From Malus domestica (taxonomy: Eukaryota > Streptophyta > Magnoliopsida > Rosales > Rosaceae), in the NCBI RefSeq assembly GCF_042453785.1, contig NC_091670.1:3557501-3621500 (forward strand): a stretch of DNA of 64,000 bases, written 5' to 3'. Positions 21,717 through 33,628 of this stretch are shown here, in pieces (the first letter of the stretch is position 1; every line of letters begins with the position of its first letter). The notes beneath the pieces are model-generated. The model searched no databases. It had not been told where the DNA came from and saw only the letters and a program-made list of their open reading frames with translations. A program made the position numbers and the translations under genes.

Positions 21717-22778
21717 AGACCTTGGGAAGCCATTGATCGCAAGGAAAGAAAAGGAAATCTTCTACTCAAGGAGGACCTTATGTTCTTTCTAGAATATGGC
21801 TAGATTTTCTGATATACGAACGTGTTCCTCTTGAGCAGGGACTTTTCATTTTATAAACGTGCAACCATAACCATTTCCTCCTATCAAGGAAAACGGTTTG
21901 TTCAAAACACACGTCTATAATGCTCCAACGTGGGATATCCACTCACCAACATGTTTAACCCTTCATGTCCTACTTTAAAGGAAAGAAGTTTATTCACCTA
22001 TTAACTCTAACCGTTCTCAGTTTCCACTAAATTCAAAACCTGAATGAGATAAGTTTGGAGTCCAATAGGGTTCCAACAGTTTATGCTTCATTACCTTCGA
22101 GCCAAGAATAAAACTGGCTTCATCAATGGATCCATTAAACCTCCTTCAGAAACCAAGAATTCAGTAACTATGCCTATGGACACAGTGTAACAGTATGATC
22201 CTATCATGGATTTTACATTTGGTGGAAACCCATCTTTTGTGCACGCGGAATTTGCATACAAGGTATGGCAAGATTCCAAATACCAATTTTGAAAGTTGAA
22301 TGCTCCAACGAAAGATGGGCCTCTTTATCGCAAGGCACCATGACTATCTCAACATAATTTACAAAACTCAAAACTCTCTGGACTCAACTTGATGCATATG
22401 AAGACCTATCATCTGCTTTGAAAATTGGTACTTGAAATCTTTCCATACCTTATATGCAAATTCAGCGTGCACAATCCTTTAGAAATAGGATCATAGTGTT
22501 GCATTTTGTCCATAGAGCATGTTCACCTGGATTCTCGGTTTCTGAAGGAGGTTTAATGGATCCAATGGTGAAGCCAATTTTATTCTTGGCTCAAAGGGCA
22601 TGAAGCATAGACATGCTCCATCCAATCCTTTGAGTGCACTTTCTGCAAATCAAATTCAACAGTCAACTCATGCTCTCTCGCTGCTTTCTCCTGGTAGTAG
22701 GAATACTTATGCAAATGCTGCAAGTCTGAATTCTTTTTCTGCTGCTTCGATTAATTCTATGTTTACTAAGCATGGATC

Positions 22779-25700
22779 TTGGATAGCGAAGTTACCGATC
22801 ATACAATTTTTTATTCCACTTTACTTACTAAAACCAAACCTCCATCTATACCCGTTGTTAATTTACCCACTGATTCTTCAATCCTAATCACTTCCACTGG
22901 CACAATACCATTTAATTCCGATATCACTTTAAACGATGTCTTGTGCGTACCATCTTTTCATCTCAATCTCATGTCCACTAGCAAAGTCAATGACTCTCTG
23001 TATTGTTGTGCCATTTTTTCCCTCACCTTCTCAGTTTTGCAAGACTTGGCCTTGGGGAAGATGATTGATTCGGGTAAGATGCATGGTGGTCTCTATTACA
23101 TGTCGCCTATACAACGGATACCTACTTCTCATCAAGTCTCCCATCCTTCCAATTTATGGCATCAACAACTTGGACATCCATCTCCTTCTTGTCTTAAATT
23201 AGCTTCTTCATTGTTATCTTCTAGTGATGTTTCCCTTGATAATAATTTTAGTGTTTGTCCTCTAGCCAAACAGACAAGACTTCCATTTTCTTTAAGTTCA
23301 ATATCGACTCATGCACCTTTTGCTCTATTACATTGTGAATTTGGGGTCCTTACAGAATTCCCAATCACTCTGGGCTCATTTCTTTCTTACAATTGTGGAT
23401 GATTTTACTCGATACACTTCGATATTTTTAATGTGTCATAAATCTGAGACAAAAGTTTTTAAGGTCTTTTATCACTTTTGCTCACACTCAATTCAATGCC
23501 ATAGTCAAAACTATCAGAGTAGACAATGGATCTGAATTCCTATCCATGGGGGATTATTTTCAATCCAATGGCATCGAACTTCAACGCATTTGTGTTTACA
23601 CTTTGACACGCCCCGATCCTGATATTCCCCGTGCCCCGTGCTGGCCGACACCCGAGGGTGACGAAAGCCATTTATTGAGTGCAAATGTTGAAAACAAGGG
23701 ATAGATAAGACTTATAAATATAAAAGAATAAAGAATAAGCATTTAAGGAACGTGTTTAGAGCATATGACTAACTAGAACACCGAAAGAAATAATATAAAG
23801 TTTAATGAAACAAAGGATGGGTCCTGAACCGAGAGGACTCGAAGATGCCGATGCGGAATTGCCTTGACGTCGGGATTGTATGCCTCGATTCTAAGCCCTG
23901 AAGGGGGCGCAAAACAAACATGAGTGGACCAATTTGATATATATATATAAAACAGTTATCAACGTACTAACCCCCAGGTTTTATGAAAACACATATATAA
24001 TGATAAACATAGGTTTTCTGAAACCTAGCATGTCGTGCAATGTCTCAAATCATAACTTGTATATATAATAATCACTAGTGAATTGTCCGATAACCCCCAG
24101 GCCCCATGCCGACTCCCCGTCTTTGAGCAGACAGTCAGAGGAAAATACACTTCAGGCCCTTTGCCGACTCCCCGTCCCTGGTCTTAAATGCCAGAGGAAA
24201 CACCATCCAGGCCCTATGCCAACACCAAACCGTTGCCCGGGACGGACCAGAATCTATCCCTACATCTCGTAGTGGAAAGGACCACTAGGTAAGTACAAAA
24301 TCATTGAACATATCTATATTGAAAAGCAACTTTATAGTATAAAGTCATCCATCATCTATACTATAAAGAGGTGTTCGAAACGTGTTCTAAATATCATATC
24401 GTCATCCATCAGATATTCTATAAGAACACGGGTTATAGGAAAAATAGTAATAATTCAAACTAGCCTCAATAAGCATGTTATCTCAAAGCGTTTCATAAAA
24501 CATAATTGTTAAATCATGATTTTCATGTATGCATTTCTACTATCAAAACATGCATTTTAGAAAGGGTCCACTCACCGTACACCGATGGTGCAAAACTGTA
24601 CCAAAAAGGTATAACGGAATCACCGTTAATAATTGCACCTATTCACATAAAGGAGTACCTTTAGTCAAATTCTATTCAAACGATTGAATTTGGGAAAACG
24701 GACTTCAAAAACGGATCCAGGACGTCGAAATTAGCCTAGGAGAGGTCCTGGACGAAATCCCAAAAAGTCAACTCAAAAAGTCAACGTTGACCGTTGACCG
24801 GTCAAAGTCAACTCTAACAGTTGATCGAGTCAACAGTCAGAATCAACTGGTCAAAGGTCAAAGTCAGACTTGGGCTTTGGATTGGGTTGGGTCGAATGGG
24901 CTTTAAGGGTTTTGGGTTGGATTAAAGGTTAATGGGTTTTGGGAAAGGGCTGAAAGCCCACTTTCTAATTGGCCCTAAGGCCTTAATCCTAAAACAGAAA
25001 TTAAATAAAACCTTAAAAAGGTTTTGGGTTGGACTAATGGCTACGGGCCCTAAACATAATGGCCCGAAGGCCTTAAGGTCCTAAACAATTAATTAAATAA
25101 AAATAAAAGGAAAACAATTGGGTTTGGGTGAGTTGGGCTAGGCTCACCACACGGGCCTATGGCCCGATTGAATTGGAACCGGCCTGGGAGGCCTGGTCTC
25201 GCCGGAGAACAAACACCGGAGCTTCAACAGCTCTGGCCAACCACCACACACCACCCTAAACTTCGATTTAGGTATCAAAACGAAGAGCAAGACGAGGGGA
25301 GTGTTTTTATACCTTCCTTTCGTCGTGGAACGGCCGGAGGTGGCCGGAATCTCCCTCGACACTCCTGAGGTCGCCAGAGATGGGTGTGCCTACACCCGTG
25401 GTGATTTCGTCCTAAAAAACCTCCCAAAATCACGAAATAAAACCAATTAGAACCCATTCTCACAAGATTCTAGGACGAAAGAAAGGGATATTGAGGCTTA
25501 CCTCACCGGAAAATATAAAAATCTCGCCGGAGATCCTTTCCGGTTTTCTGGGTTCGCATACACGAGAGGGAGAGAGAACAGGACGCGATTGATGATGGCA
25601 ATGGGTCTTCCTCGCGCAGGGGAGATAGTGTGCGTGTGTGTGCTTGTGGTTGAGTGAAGAGAAGAGAGATATGAAAGAGCCGAGAGGGAGAGAGACAGGA

Positions 25701-26120
25701 CAGACATGAAAAACAGAAAAGAAGAAGGAAGAGGTTCACCGGGGGGGGGGGGGCAGAGAGAGAAGTGAGGGAATAATTGGGGTGCTACCACGTGGCAGCT
25801 TGAGGGAGAAAGAATCCAATGCTTTAGATCCTAATTGGGTAGATAAAATAGGACCAAATAGATATATTGAAAATGTTGAGGGGTTAAATACATTAATATA
25901 TTTTATAAATAGGGGGTGGGTGTTACACACTTCCCAACAAAATGGGGTTGTTGAACGTAAACATCGCCATATTCTTATAGTAAACGTTCCTTACGCTTTC
26001 AGTCCAACATGGGGGTGATTGTGTACTCATTGTCGTCTATCTCATCAACCGTTTACCTTCACCCCTACTTTCCAACAAATCACCCTTTGGACTATTAGTA
26101 AATTTCATCTATCGTTTGGG
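22779..26120 (+). pseudogene. Copia integrase region, split by an LTR
   Basis: The pre-integrase motif LWHQQLGHPSPSCLKL lies near 23155-23205. Next are a decayed CxxC (SVCPLAKQTRLPF, 23260) and the first integrase strand (LLHCEFG, one frameshift after it). IVDDFTRYTSIFLM (23390-23435) carries the conserved Asp. The frame reaches FQSNGIELQRICVYT and is cut at 23603. It resumes at 25933 with QQNGVVERKHRHIL, the conserved Copia block that carries the catalytic Glu, and continues to LLSNKSPF near 26085. Frameshifts at about 23395, 23530 and 26015 would inactivate it even without the insertion. Confidence 0.87.
23604..25927. mobile_element. 2.3-kb LTR (solo-LTR-like, repeat C) inside Copia integrase
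   Basis: It starts TGACACGCCCCGATCC and ends GGGTGGGTGTTACA, with CACTT on both sides (23599-23603 and 25928-25932), an exact 5-bp duplication. The host integrase reading resumes directly after it. It is related to repeat A (10371). Inside are a tandem repeat of about 53 bases starting CAGGCCC..TGCCGACTCCCCG (24098-24245) and a G13 run at 25741. There is no coding region, so it is best read as a solo LTR left by LTR-LTR recombination. Confidence 0.85.
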
Positions 26121-26289
26121 AAAAAAATAACCTGTGTCCACGCTATGAGGGAACATACTTGTCCACCCACTAGTGATTTAACGTATTTTCATATTATAAA
26201 CATCAAAATCGAAATTGTCCATTACCCTTTATTATCATATAAATATCATCTTTGGAAAAGAGTAGTTCAAATTGGAGATCATATAGCTA

Positions 26290-26960
26290 TCCATGTGTGT
26301 CAAACACAAGTGGGTGGACAAATGGATTCCTACCATGGGGTTCAATACAAGTAATTTGCTAAAAAATAATATATAAAATTGTCTATTTTTAACTATTTAA
26401 AATGTTAAACAATTATGCAGGGCAGTTTCGTGACGGATGTGCTATTACCATATCAGACCTTTCAAGCCTAAAAGATGCAGATTCTCCCAATTATCCATAT
26501 TCGTGGGGATTTTCCCGCATGTTCTTAGGTTTAAGAGCTCTCAAATGTTTTTGTTATCTAGAAGCATGACATGAGCTCAATTATGAAGCTTAAGGGCTGT
26601 AAGATTTTTGTCAAACTCAGGGGTAATATTACGTAGTTTACTCACTTGGTTTTAATGTAATCTTTTTCCCACAGGTCAAGAATACTTTTCCCCCACTGGG
26701 TTTTTGCAAACATAATGAGATTTGAATTTGGCACCCACATCGGGTTGGTCCGACCCTTGACATGTGTGTTTACCGTTGCTTATTCATCTCAAGCCTCAAC
26801 ATTGCATTAACTCATATTTTTTTCCCTTAGACTACGAGTTTGTCCTATTGGGTTTAATGTAGCCAGGTTTTGGTGAGACTATATTCTATATGCATCCCTC
26901 AATGTAAGACTCGTGTATGCATTGCATGTGCTTGACGAGAAGACTTCATCAACTGATTTC
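26290..26960 (+). repeat. Repeat D, Copia 3'-region-like, copy 1
   Basis: It contains TTTTTCCCACAGG..CCCCCACTGGGTTTTTGC, the phrase common between pol and the 3' LTR of plant Copia elements. Part (26290-26530) recurs at 30585-30940. The rest recurs inverted at 53960-54440. No open frame is present. Confidence 0.65.
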
Positions 26961-27164
26961 ATATTGCCTAAAGACCTAATGCAACTACTTCTTTGGTTCT
27001 ACACACTCAAGGAAGAGTGTTGCAATTAGTACTAAAGAAATGTGATTGTGTAACTAGAAGTAAGAATCCTATAGGATATAGAAGATCCTTTCCTTGTATG
27101 AGTTGTATTACTTGGAGAGCAAGTAAAAACCATCATAATTAGTGCAAATAAAGGCACAAAAAAA

Positions 27165-27387
27165 GGGAAAAGGATCCTCTCTGGATCCTCATTGTGGGGA
27201 TCCAGGAGATCCATCAATCACGGTTGTTCATCGTACATCATGCGGTCATAAATTATTTTTAAATTTAAAATTTAAAATTGAATATAAATAGTATATAACG
27301 AAAACTAACAGCACGATAGACGATGAACTGTCGTGATTGATGGATCCCCGGATCCTCACAAAGAGGATCCGGAGAGGATCCTTTTCC
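27165..27387. mobile_element. GGATCC-rich MITE
   Basis: The ends GGGAAAAGGATCCTCTCYGG are inverted copies of each other and the arms extend about 70 bases (GGATCCATCAATCACGR). The flanks are A-runs, so the duplication length is not informative. A decayed relative lies at 30645-30755. Confidence 0.8.
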
Positions 27388-27396
27388 TAAAAAAAA

Positions 27397-27549
27397 GGGA
27401 ACTTTAACGAAAAACTCCCAGTACTGTTCACTTTAACTAAAAACCACATTTTTACACTAAAAAGTCAATCATGATACTATTTATTTTACCCTTTATTTTG
27501 TCCTTATCATTAAAACTCAAAGTTTTCAAGCCATTTTCATTAGTTTTCC
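27397..27549. mobile_element. Second short TIR-like element
   Basis: It begins GGGAACTTTAACGAAAAACT and ends TTTTCATTAGTTTTCC, an imperfect inversion. It directly abuts the preceding MITE across an A-run. Confidence 0.6.
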
Positions 27550-27588
27550 TAAAAAAAAAAACCATCATAATTAGTACAAATAAAGGCA

Positions 27589-28118
27589 TATGGCCTAAGG
27601 AAAATCAATCAAGTTAGACCGCTAGACTCCTTTCACATCTCTCTATCGTCTCTCGCTCCCCTCTTTCTCTCTCTAAATACTATTTACAACCACAACTTTA
27701 ATAAATTAATAATTAATTAACTAAAAATAATTAGTGAATATACGAAAGGCTATTTGGGCTGATAGAGAATTAGAAGTGCTTTCTGTAACTAAAAGTACTT
27801 ATGGCTGTATGACTACATTTTTCAAGAAGTACTTCGATTTGAATGAAAATTCTAACTTGTTTATACTAAAAACACTTTTAGTAAAAACATTTATGAGCAG
27901 AAGTACTTACAAAAATAGTACCCATTAAACGAATCTCAAGTTACATGGTTATACTTTGAATGGAAGCTTGCATTGCATTGACATGGAAACACCTCAAAGC
28001 AGTTGGTTGTAGATGGAACACAGATATATATATACATCAAATTTGTCCATTGCAGAAAATACATAGTGTGTATATAAAGCTAGCTAGCTAGCACGATAGT
28101 TCACTTCAGCAATAATCA
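27589..28118. other. Intergenic, 3' of the citrate-binding gene
   Basis: No gene is seen. A CT-rich patch lies at 27635-27675. The frame at 27734-27928 lacks family features and looks like a decayed MITE of the AAGTACTT type. A TAGCTAGCTAGC repeat lies at 28079-28091. Confidence 0.4.
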
Positions 28119-29650
28119 TCAGTATTTTTTATATATTTTGATGTCTTTCCAACGTGATTCCATGTAGTAGCTTATGTTAGCCGGTGCAGCATAAACTCCA
28201 CATTTGAAGTACAAATCTCCTGGCCCTTGATCCTTCACCCGAAATTTCTGGACTCCGTCAATGAAAACAGTCACGCTCCCTACGTCGACGTCATGGATTA
28301 TGTTAAGTCTGAACCACTTATCGTAAAGATTTGTAGCCACCAAATCTCGACTATAATACCTCATGTCGCCGTTATAGATTCTTAGGATTATAGTCGTAGC
28401 ACCCTTAGCTGCTCCATGGATCTGTGCTACTGTAGCACCAGAGGTTCCATTTGGCACAAATCCATAGCCTTCAAATTGCCATATTCCAGATGAGTAGTCA
28501 AGTCCCTGCATAAAACTTAGTTAGCTCTAGCTGATGATTGCTTTTTCGTCAGATGATATGTGGACCTGGACCACCCGTTCTAGAAGCGTTCTACATAAAA
28601 CCTATACAACGTATAGCAAAAAGCACAAAACAAATAATTTATGGTTCGTTTGGAAGTATTTTTAAAATAACTAGAAACGTTTTTGATGAAAATGTTTTTG
28701 AAACCAATCTTTAATAAAAATCGAACGAAATCCTGAAAAAAAACACTTTAAGTGCTTCATGCAAGTAACACATATTTGGTGCTTCTTCTAAAAAACATTT
28801 AAATTGCTTTTGAAACCCCGAATTAATTTTCATAAGCACTTCCAAACAAATTCTTATACGGAAGCATTTTTTCTAACTTATACAGAAGCATTTTTTCTAA
28901 CTTATGCGGAAGCATTTTTTCTTGCTAGATTTATGCTGGCAAGACTATATATATGAATATGGACCATATAAGTCAACCTGAGCAATAGTTTATATTCCCT
29001 GTCTAAATGTAAAATCACACATTTGATAAAATTTAACATGATCAATGACTAAGGTTCATATTTTGAATACTCACTGTCTATACAGAAAAGTGTTCTCTCT
29101 AGTCGAATCACCTGACAACGTAAAAATATTTATAATATGTAAATAAGACAAACATATTCTATTACACAGTCTGACAACATAAAAGATTTATCCGCAAAAC
29201 TGTGACCTTGAACAACATATTCGGTCAAAAAGAAACTTAATCAAATCCACCATATGCGAACATAAACATATATCAGTAGGGTTATGGGGCTTGTGAAATC
29301 CACCATATATGAACATAAACATATTACATATATCAGTAGGGTTATGGGGCTTGTCATATATAGCAGGTTGGGAGGCGTACCCGTATGCGAACTTCAGTAC
29401 GTGGTTGGGTTTGGCTATTAGGGTCATGGGGCTTGTCATCAGCATAGACCCACAAACGCCTTACTCCATTGACAAAACTGTAGCGCTCCTCCAGTGGTAC
29501 GTCATACGGTTTCTGTAATTCGAAATTATATTCTGTTAACGGAACATCGGTGAAGCCATCAGTCGGATCAGCACCGCATAACTGAATAATTTCTTTCAGT
29601 GAGCCCAGAAAAACCAAGGACAGAAGTATATAGCAGTAGCTACCTCTCAT
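28119..29650 (-). CDS. Citrate-binding-protein-like secreted protein (two exons)
   Basis: Exon 1 is 29650-29381 and exon 2 is 28505-28119. The intron has CGG/GTACGC and TGCAG/GGACTT borders and leaves the frame intact, giving 218 residues. It starts with a hydrophobic signal peptide (about residues 1-27, YILLSLVFLG). The rest matches the plant citrate-binding protein family of the alginate-lyase-2/jelly-roll fold (PF08787-type): DGFTDVPLTEYNFELQKPYD, TEVRIRGLDYSSGIWQFEG spanning the junction, FVPNGTSGATVAQIHG, and DLYFKCGVYA near the C terminus. Rubber-tree CBP binds citrate at the vacuolar lutoid membrane; substrate and location here are inferred from family. Relatives in plants are often stress-responsive. 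No break is seen. The intron carries a local tandem duplication next to the donor. Confidence 0.9.
29243..29355. repeat. Tandem duplication in the intron
   Basis: A unit starting AAATCCACCATAT and ending GTAGGGTTATGGGGCTTGT occurs twice; the second copy has an extra ATTACATA. Its phrase ATGGGGCTTGTCAT also occurs in exon 1 (29426-29440), so the unit may derive from the exon edge. Confidence 0.8.
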
Positions 29651-29705
29651 ATTTCTTTCTCCACTACCTCCCTCCTATAGTTGGTGGGAGCTTATATCTC
29701 TGCAT

Positions 29706-29718
29706 GTAGGTATATATA
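29706..29718 (-). promoter_or_regulatory. Candidate TATA box of the citrate-binding gene
   Basis: A GTATATATATAC stretch lies about 60 bases upstream of the ATG on the minus strand. Nearby TA-rich alternatives (29725-29740) make the exact box uncertain. Confidence 0.45.
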
Positions 29719-29759
29719 TACATACATAGATATATATTATACATTAGAACATCGATCAC

Positions 29760-30584
29760 ATTAGATCATTGATTGTTCACACATTAGATATTTTTATCCT
29801 TAATTTTAATATATTTTCATTTTGTAAATTGACATTTACAGCAACAACCACCAAATCATATCTCAATAGTCTCGTTTTTGCATCAACTCTTCCATTAGTT
29901 CCAAGTATTAAATATATTATCTTATATTTAATTTTATATGTGTAAGTTTAGCTTATGTTGCCGGTCTCATGCCTGGATAAAGAAGGAGTGCGTCAGATAG
30001 TAGTTGACAACCAACGATTTGTTCTTCACATCAAAACCCTGTGATATAAATCCTAAACGTAATATTTTACTATTTAGCCTAATTAATTAAAGTCTTTACA
30101 CTAACTCTAACATGGGCTGCATGGAAGGCAAACTAAAGCTTTTTCAACAAAATGTAATTATACATCGGAGGAGAGTGTAAACCAGTGAGGGTATTTGCAG
30201 GGTAGTTAGCATAATATTATTGTTTAATTGAAGCTAATTAATAATGTAAATACCCACAAGATGACAAAGCATGTGAAACTACAGAAGTATGGTTTCTTGA
30301 ATTAGCCCTTCAGGCGGCAGGGTTGTTAGCAAAATATAGTGCATGATGCCGGCGGAGGCACCAAGGGTCTAGAACTGGTCTCGGCCTATATGTCCTGACT
30401 TTTCTAAAATAAAAAAATTACTGTCGCGCAACCTTATTGGTTTTTGTCGAAATCTTCTGTTGTCAAACTTCTTTTTGTCCACTTACTATTTGTCCGATTC
30501 AAATTCTATCATATCCCCTTTGGCCAATTCAACAATCTTAAATATGTTAATTGATATTCCTAACACAAGTTAATCACAAGTGAT
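29760..30584. other. Intergenic, upstream of the citrate-binding gene
   Basis: No gene or clear repeat is seen; ordinary AT-rich sequence. Confidence 0.4.
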
Positions 30585-30940
30585 CGGGTGGACGAATGGT
30601 TGCGGGTGGGCGAATGGATTCCACCATGGGGGTTCTATATAAGGAATGAGGATCCTCTCCGGATTCTCTTTGTGAGGGTCTTTAAAAGTATTTAAAATGA
30701 TTTTCGATCATACGATGTATAATGAACGGACATAATTTGAGGATCCTCCTGACGATACAAGTATTTTGTTTAAAAAGTAATACATAAAATTGTATTTTTT
30801 TTAATAATTTAAATTGTTAAACGAGTATACGGGGCGGTTTTGTGACGGATGTGGTGATACCATAGCTAACTTATCAAGTTTAAAAGGTGCAAATCCTCCC
30901 AATTATACATTTCGTGTAGATTTTCCACATCATGCATGTT
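30585..30940 (+). repeat. Repeat D, copy 2, with a MITE fragment
   Basis: It follows 26300-26530 (GTGGACGAATGG, ATGGATTCCACCATGGGG, then GGTTTTGTGACGGATGTG and TCCCAATTATACAT). The two halves are separated by a decayed GGATCC-type MITE (30645-30755). Confidence 0.65.
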
Positions 30941-30944
30941 TTTA

Positions 30945-31425
30945 GAGCATCTCCACTCTTTAGTGGAAGACAAGGGCAATAAAATTACCTTTATTATTCA
31001 CTCTAAACAGTCATTGCCTTTTGTTCAAGTCCATCCATTTGGAAGGAGGGTAAATGTGATTACTATTCATACATATCTTTTTTATTTTTTAATGTTTTCT
31101 TCGTCTTATCTTCCACATGTCATTATCGCCGTAGATTTTTGTTTAATTTTCAAGTGTGTTTAACTTGGTAAGTTATTTTGAATTTTTTTTTAGAGTAATT
31201 TTTATGAATTTTTTGGAGTTAGATTAATCATGGTTGTTGAATTGTTCAATTTTTTAACATCATAGGCTTCACAAAACGCCACGTGGCTCATCAACAAAAT
31301 TTTCAATCTTTTTAACCGTTGGAAATCCAACGGTTGTAATGAATCAAATTCGAGCTGGGAGGCTCTGCTGGGATTCACGTGGGGCCCCTTTGTCAGCTAG
31401 GCTCCACGCGGGCGCAAGCTGTGCT
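30945..31425. mobile_element. Short Harbinger-derived element, first link of the chain
   Basis: It begins GAGCATCTCCACTCTTTAGT after TTA (30942-30944) and ends GCAAGCTGTGCT before TTA (31426-31428). Its first 100 bases match the inverted right end of the element at 37640-39443. It carries GCCACGTGGC and CCGTTGGAAATCCAACGG (31278-31333) as the larger elements do. There is no gene. The right terminus is diverged. Confidence 0.6.
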
Positions 31426-31649
31426 TTAAGAGCAACTCCAGCGTATCAAAGGCCCACTAGGGCAACTTCCTATTCAATCCCCTCCAGTTAACAGTAACTG
31501 CCTTTAATGAACAGTAATTGTCTTTTGCATCTCCACCCCTAACTAAATAGTCATGGCAATAGGCAATAAAATATTAGTATTTTTTATTTTATAAAATAAT
31601 ACAAAATAATTTTATTTCTAATTTCGGATAAGATTTTAATCGTTTTTGT

Positions 31650-31880
31650 TGCACCACGTGTCATTATCCGAAAAGATAATTTTTGGTGATAGATTTCGAT
31701 AAGATTTTTATCCAATGTCATCGTGTCATGTGTCGTTACCTTTTCAGAATCGTTGAAGATAGATTTCCAATAAGATTTTTAACCAATCAGATTGCGCCAC
31801 ATGTCACAATCTGTTTACAATCTTTGAGGATAGATATCGATCAGATTTTTAACAAATGACAACATACCATATGGTATTAT
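31650..31880. repeat. About 71-bp array with CCACGTG-like cores, element 1
   Basis: Units of the form GATTTTTAACCAAT..CGCCACRTGTCA lie at about 31654, 31726, 31798 and 31868. The same array is better preserved in element 2 (39700-40020). Confidence 0.7.
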
Positions 31881-32011
31881 CTACAACCTAATCCTTTCTT
31901 TTTCCTTCCTATAACCCACCATCCATCCTAAGAAATCACACACCAAAATCGAAATCACACACCAAAATCAAAATCTCCATCATTATTCATAGTTTCTGCT
32001 TCTTTCTTACA

Positions 32012-33422
32012 ATGTCTTCTTCAATGATGTTGTGGGAAATCGATGAGCAAGAGAAAGAATTGTTTAAGCAAGGGGAAGAAATGTTCAATCTCCAGATGGG
32101 TGAAATTGAGATGGAAGAGGATGAGGATGAGGAGCATAGAATGAGGGATGAGGAAGCAAGAAGCCAAAGAACCTCACATTCCCGTCGAGTCATCCAAGAT
32201 GTATCTCAGATCTCCAGGCCCAGCTGTTCCACAAACATTGATAGAAGCAAGCAACGACGAGGTATGGATCTCTTGGACGATTATTTTGTTTGTAACAGTG
32301 CATTCCCTGATACGTACTTTAGACATCGTTTTAGAATGGAACGACATTTGTTCAACAAAATCATGAATGCTGTTTGCAACCATGATTCTTACTTCGTGCA
32401 AAAGAATGATGTTTTTGGTGTTTATGGGTCTTCTTCTTGAGCAAAAAACTATTGCTGCCTAGTGGATGCTTGCATATAGAGCATCTTCAGACCAAGTGGA
32501 TGAGATAGTGAGGATGGGGAAATCAATCATTCTTGAGTCCCTGATGAGGTTTTGCTCCGCAATCAAATCTATCTACACCACAGAATAGCTTTGGAGACCT
32601 ACTGAGATGGACTTGCAAAGGCTTCTGAAGAAGGGCAAGATGCGAGGTTTTCCTAGGATGATTAGAAGCATCGACTATATGCACTAAACCTGAAAAAACT
32701 ATCCAAGTGCATGGCAAATAGCTTATGGGGACAGAAAAAGAGCAAAAAGTATCATTTTGGAGGCGGTGGCATCATTTGATACATGGATTTGACATGCTTT
32801 TTTTGGTGTTCTGAGAGCTCAAAATGACCTCAATGTCATTGCCCAATCCCCAGTGTTTAATGACGTCCTGCAAGGAAAAGCACCAATAGTCACGTACTGG
32901 GTCAACGGACATAAGTACCATGGACCATACTTCCTAGTAGACAGCATTTACCCAAGGTGGTCATCGTTTGTCAAAACAGTGCCACGTCCGCGAAGTGCAA
33001 AGGAAAAACACTTTGCAAGCTATCAAGATGGGTGTAGGAAGGATGTGGAGCATTATTTTGGTATCCTCCAAGCTCGTTGGGTGATTGTCAGGGGTGCTGC
33101 CATAATGTTTGATTTAGGATCGCTTTGATCCATCATGATGACGTGCATCATTCTTCACAAGATGATTACGGAAGATGAGTATGATTATGATGCCGTTGAT
33201 GAATATGAGCCAGACATGATGAACAATTCCAGAACACAAATATATTGTGCTCATGACGCCACCAAAGAACCTGTGCAACACGAGCCATTACAAAGGGATA
33301 GACGTTACAATGAAAGGCTCATTCAACGATATACTTCACTTCAAGACGTATATATTCACAATGCCCAGCAAATTAACTTGATAAAGCACCAGTGGGAATT
33401 GAAACAAGCTCAAGAAACTTAA
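32012..33422 (+). pseudogene. Harbinger transposase pseudogene (DDE_Tnp_4), element 1
   Basis: The intact start (ATG at 32012) opens an acidic N-terminal segment (EMEEDEDEEHRMRDEE) followed by SHSRRVIQD and LLDDYFV. The frame slips near 32430. Stops replace conserved residues in the catalytic core: TAG near 32590, TAA for Trp near 32685, TGA for Trp near 32790. Catalytic-region remnants are recognisable: SIDYMH where the family has SIDCMHW, LRAQNDLNVIAQSP, GIYPRW-like, and EHYFGILQARW. Here DVEHYFGILQ keeps the Glu. The C-terminal tail is open from 33135 to 33422. The element 2 transposase at 40158-42506 is the close relative to compare. Confidence 0.88.
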
Positions 33423-33628
33423 GTTCATTTAGTGTGTTTGTTTTTATTTGGTGTTTTTATTTAATTTTATTTGGTGTGTTTTTTAAGTTCATTTAGTGAG
33501 TTTTTTTTTCTTTGGTGTGTCTGTAATTTTATTTGGTATGTTAATGTAATTTTATTTGGTGTGTTTATATCCTTTGAATAAAGATTCTCTTGGTTTAAAT
33601 AAATATACTCTTAGTTTAAATAAAGTAA

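Larger units (their letters stand above)
21418..26120 (+). mobile_element. Copia retrotransposon relic, interrupted and rearranged
   Basis: TGGTATCA at 21419 resembles the initiator-tRNA-Met primer site. It precedes a gag start, a pre-integrase zinc-binding region and an integrase core, all plus strand and all broken. Reverse transcriptase and RNase H are missing beyond 26120. A 2.3-kb LTR (23604-25927) splits the integrase, and part of gag is inverted-duplicated (22080-22150 against 22530-22600). Confidence 0.85.
27129..27588. repeat. 28-base direct repeats flanking a MITE pair
   Basis: ACCATCATAATTAGTGCAAA.. (27129-27156) recurs at 27561-27588 with one change. The two MITEs at 27165-27549 lie exactly between them. 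Confidence 0.8.

Noticed and set aside
25498-25791. Ser/Leu-rich minus-strand frames
   Set aside because: GA/CT-rich low-complexity sequence near the end of the 2.3-kb LTR.
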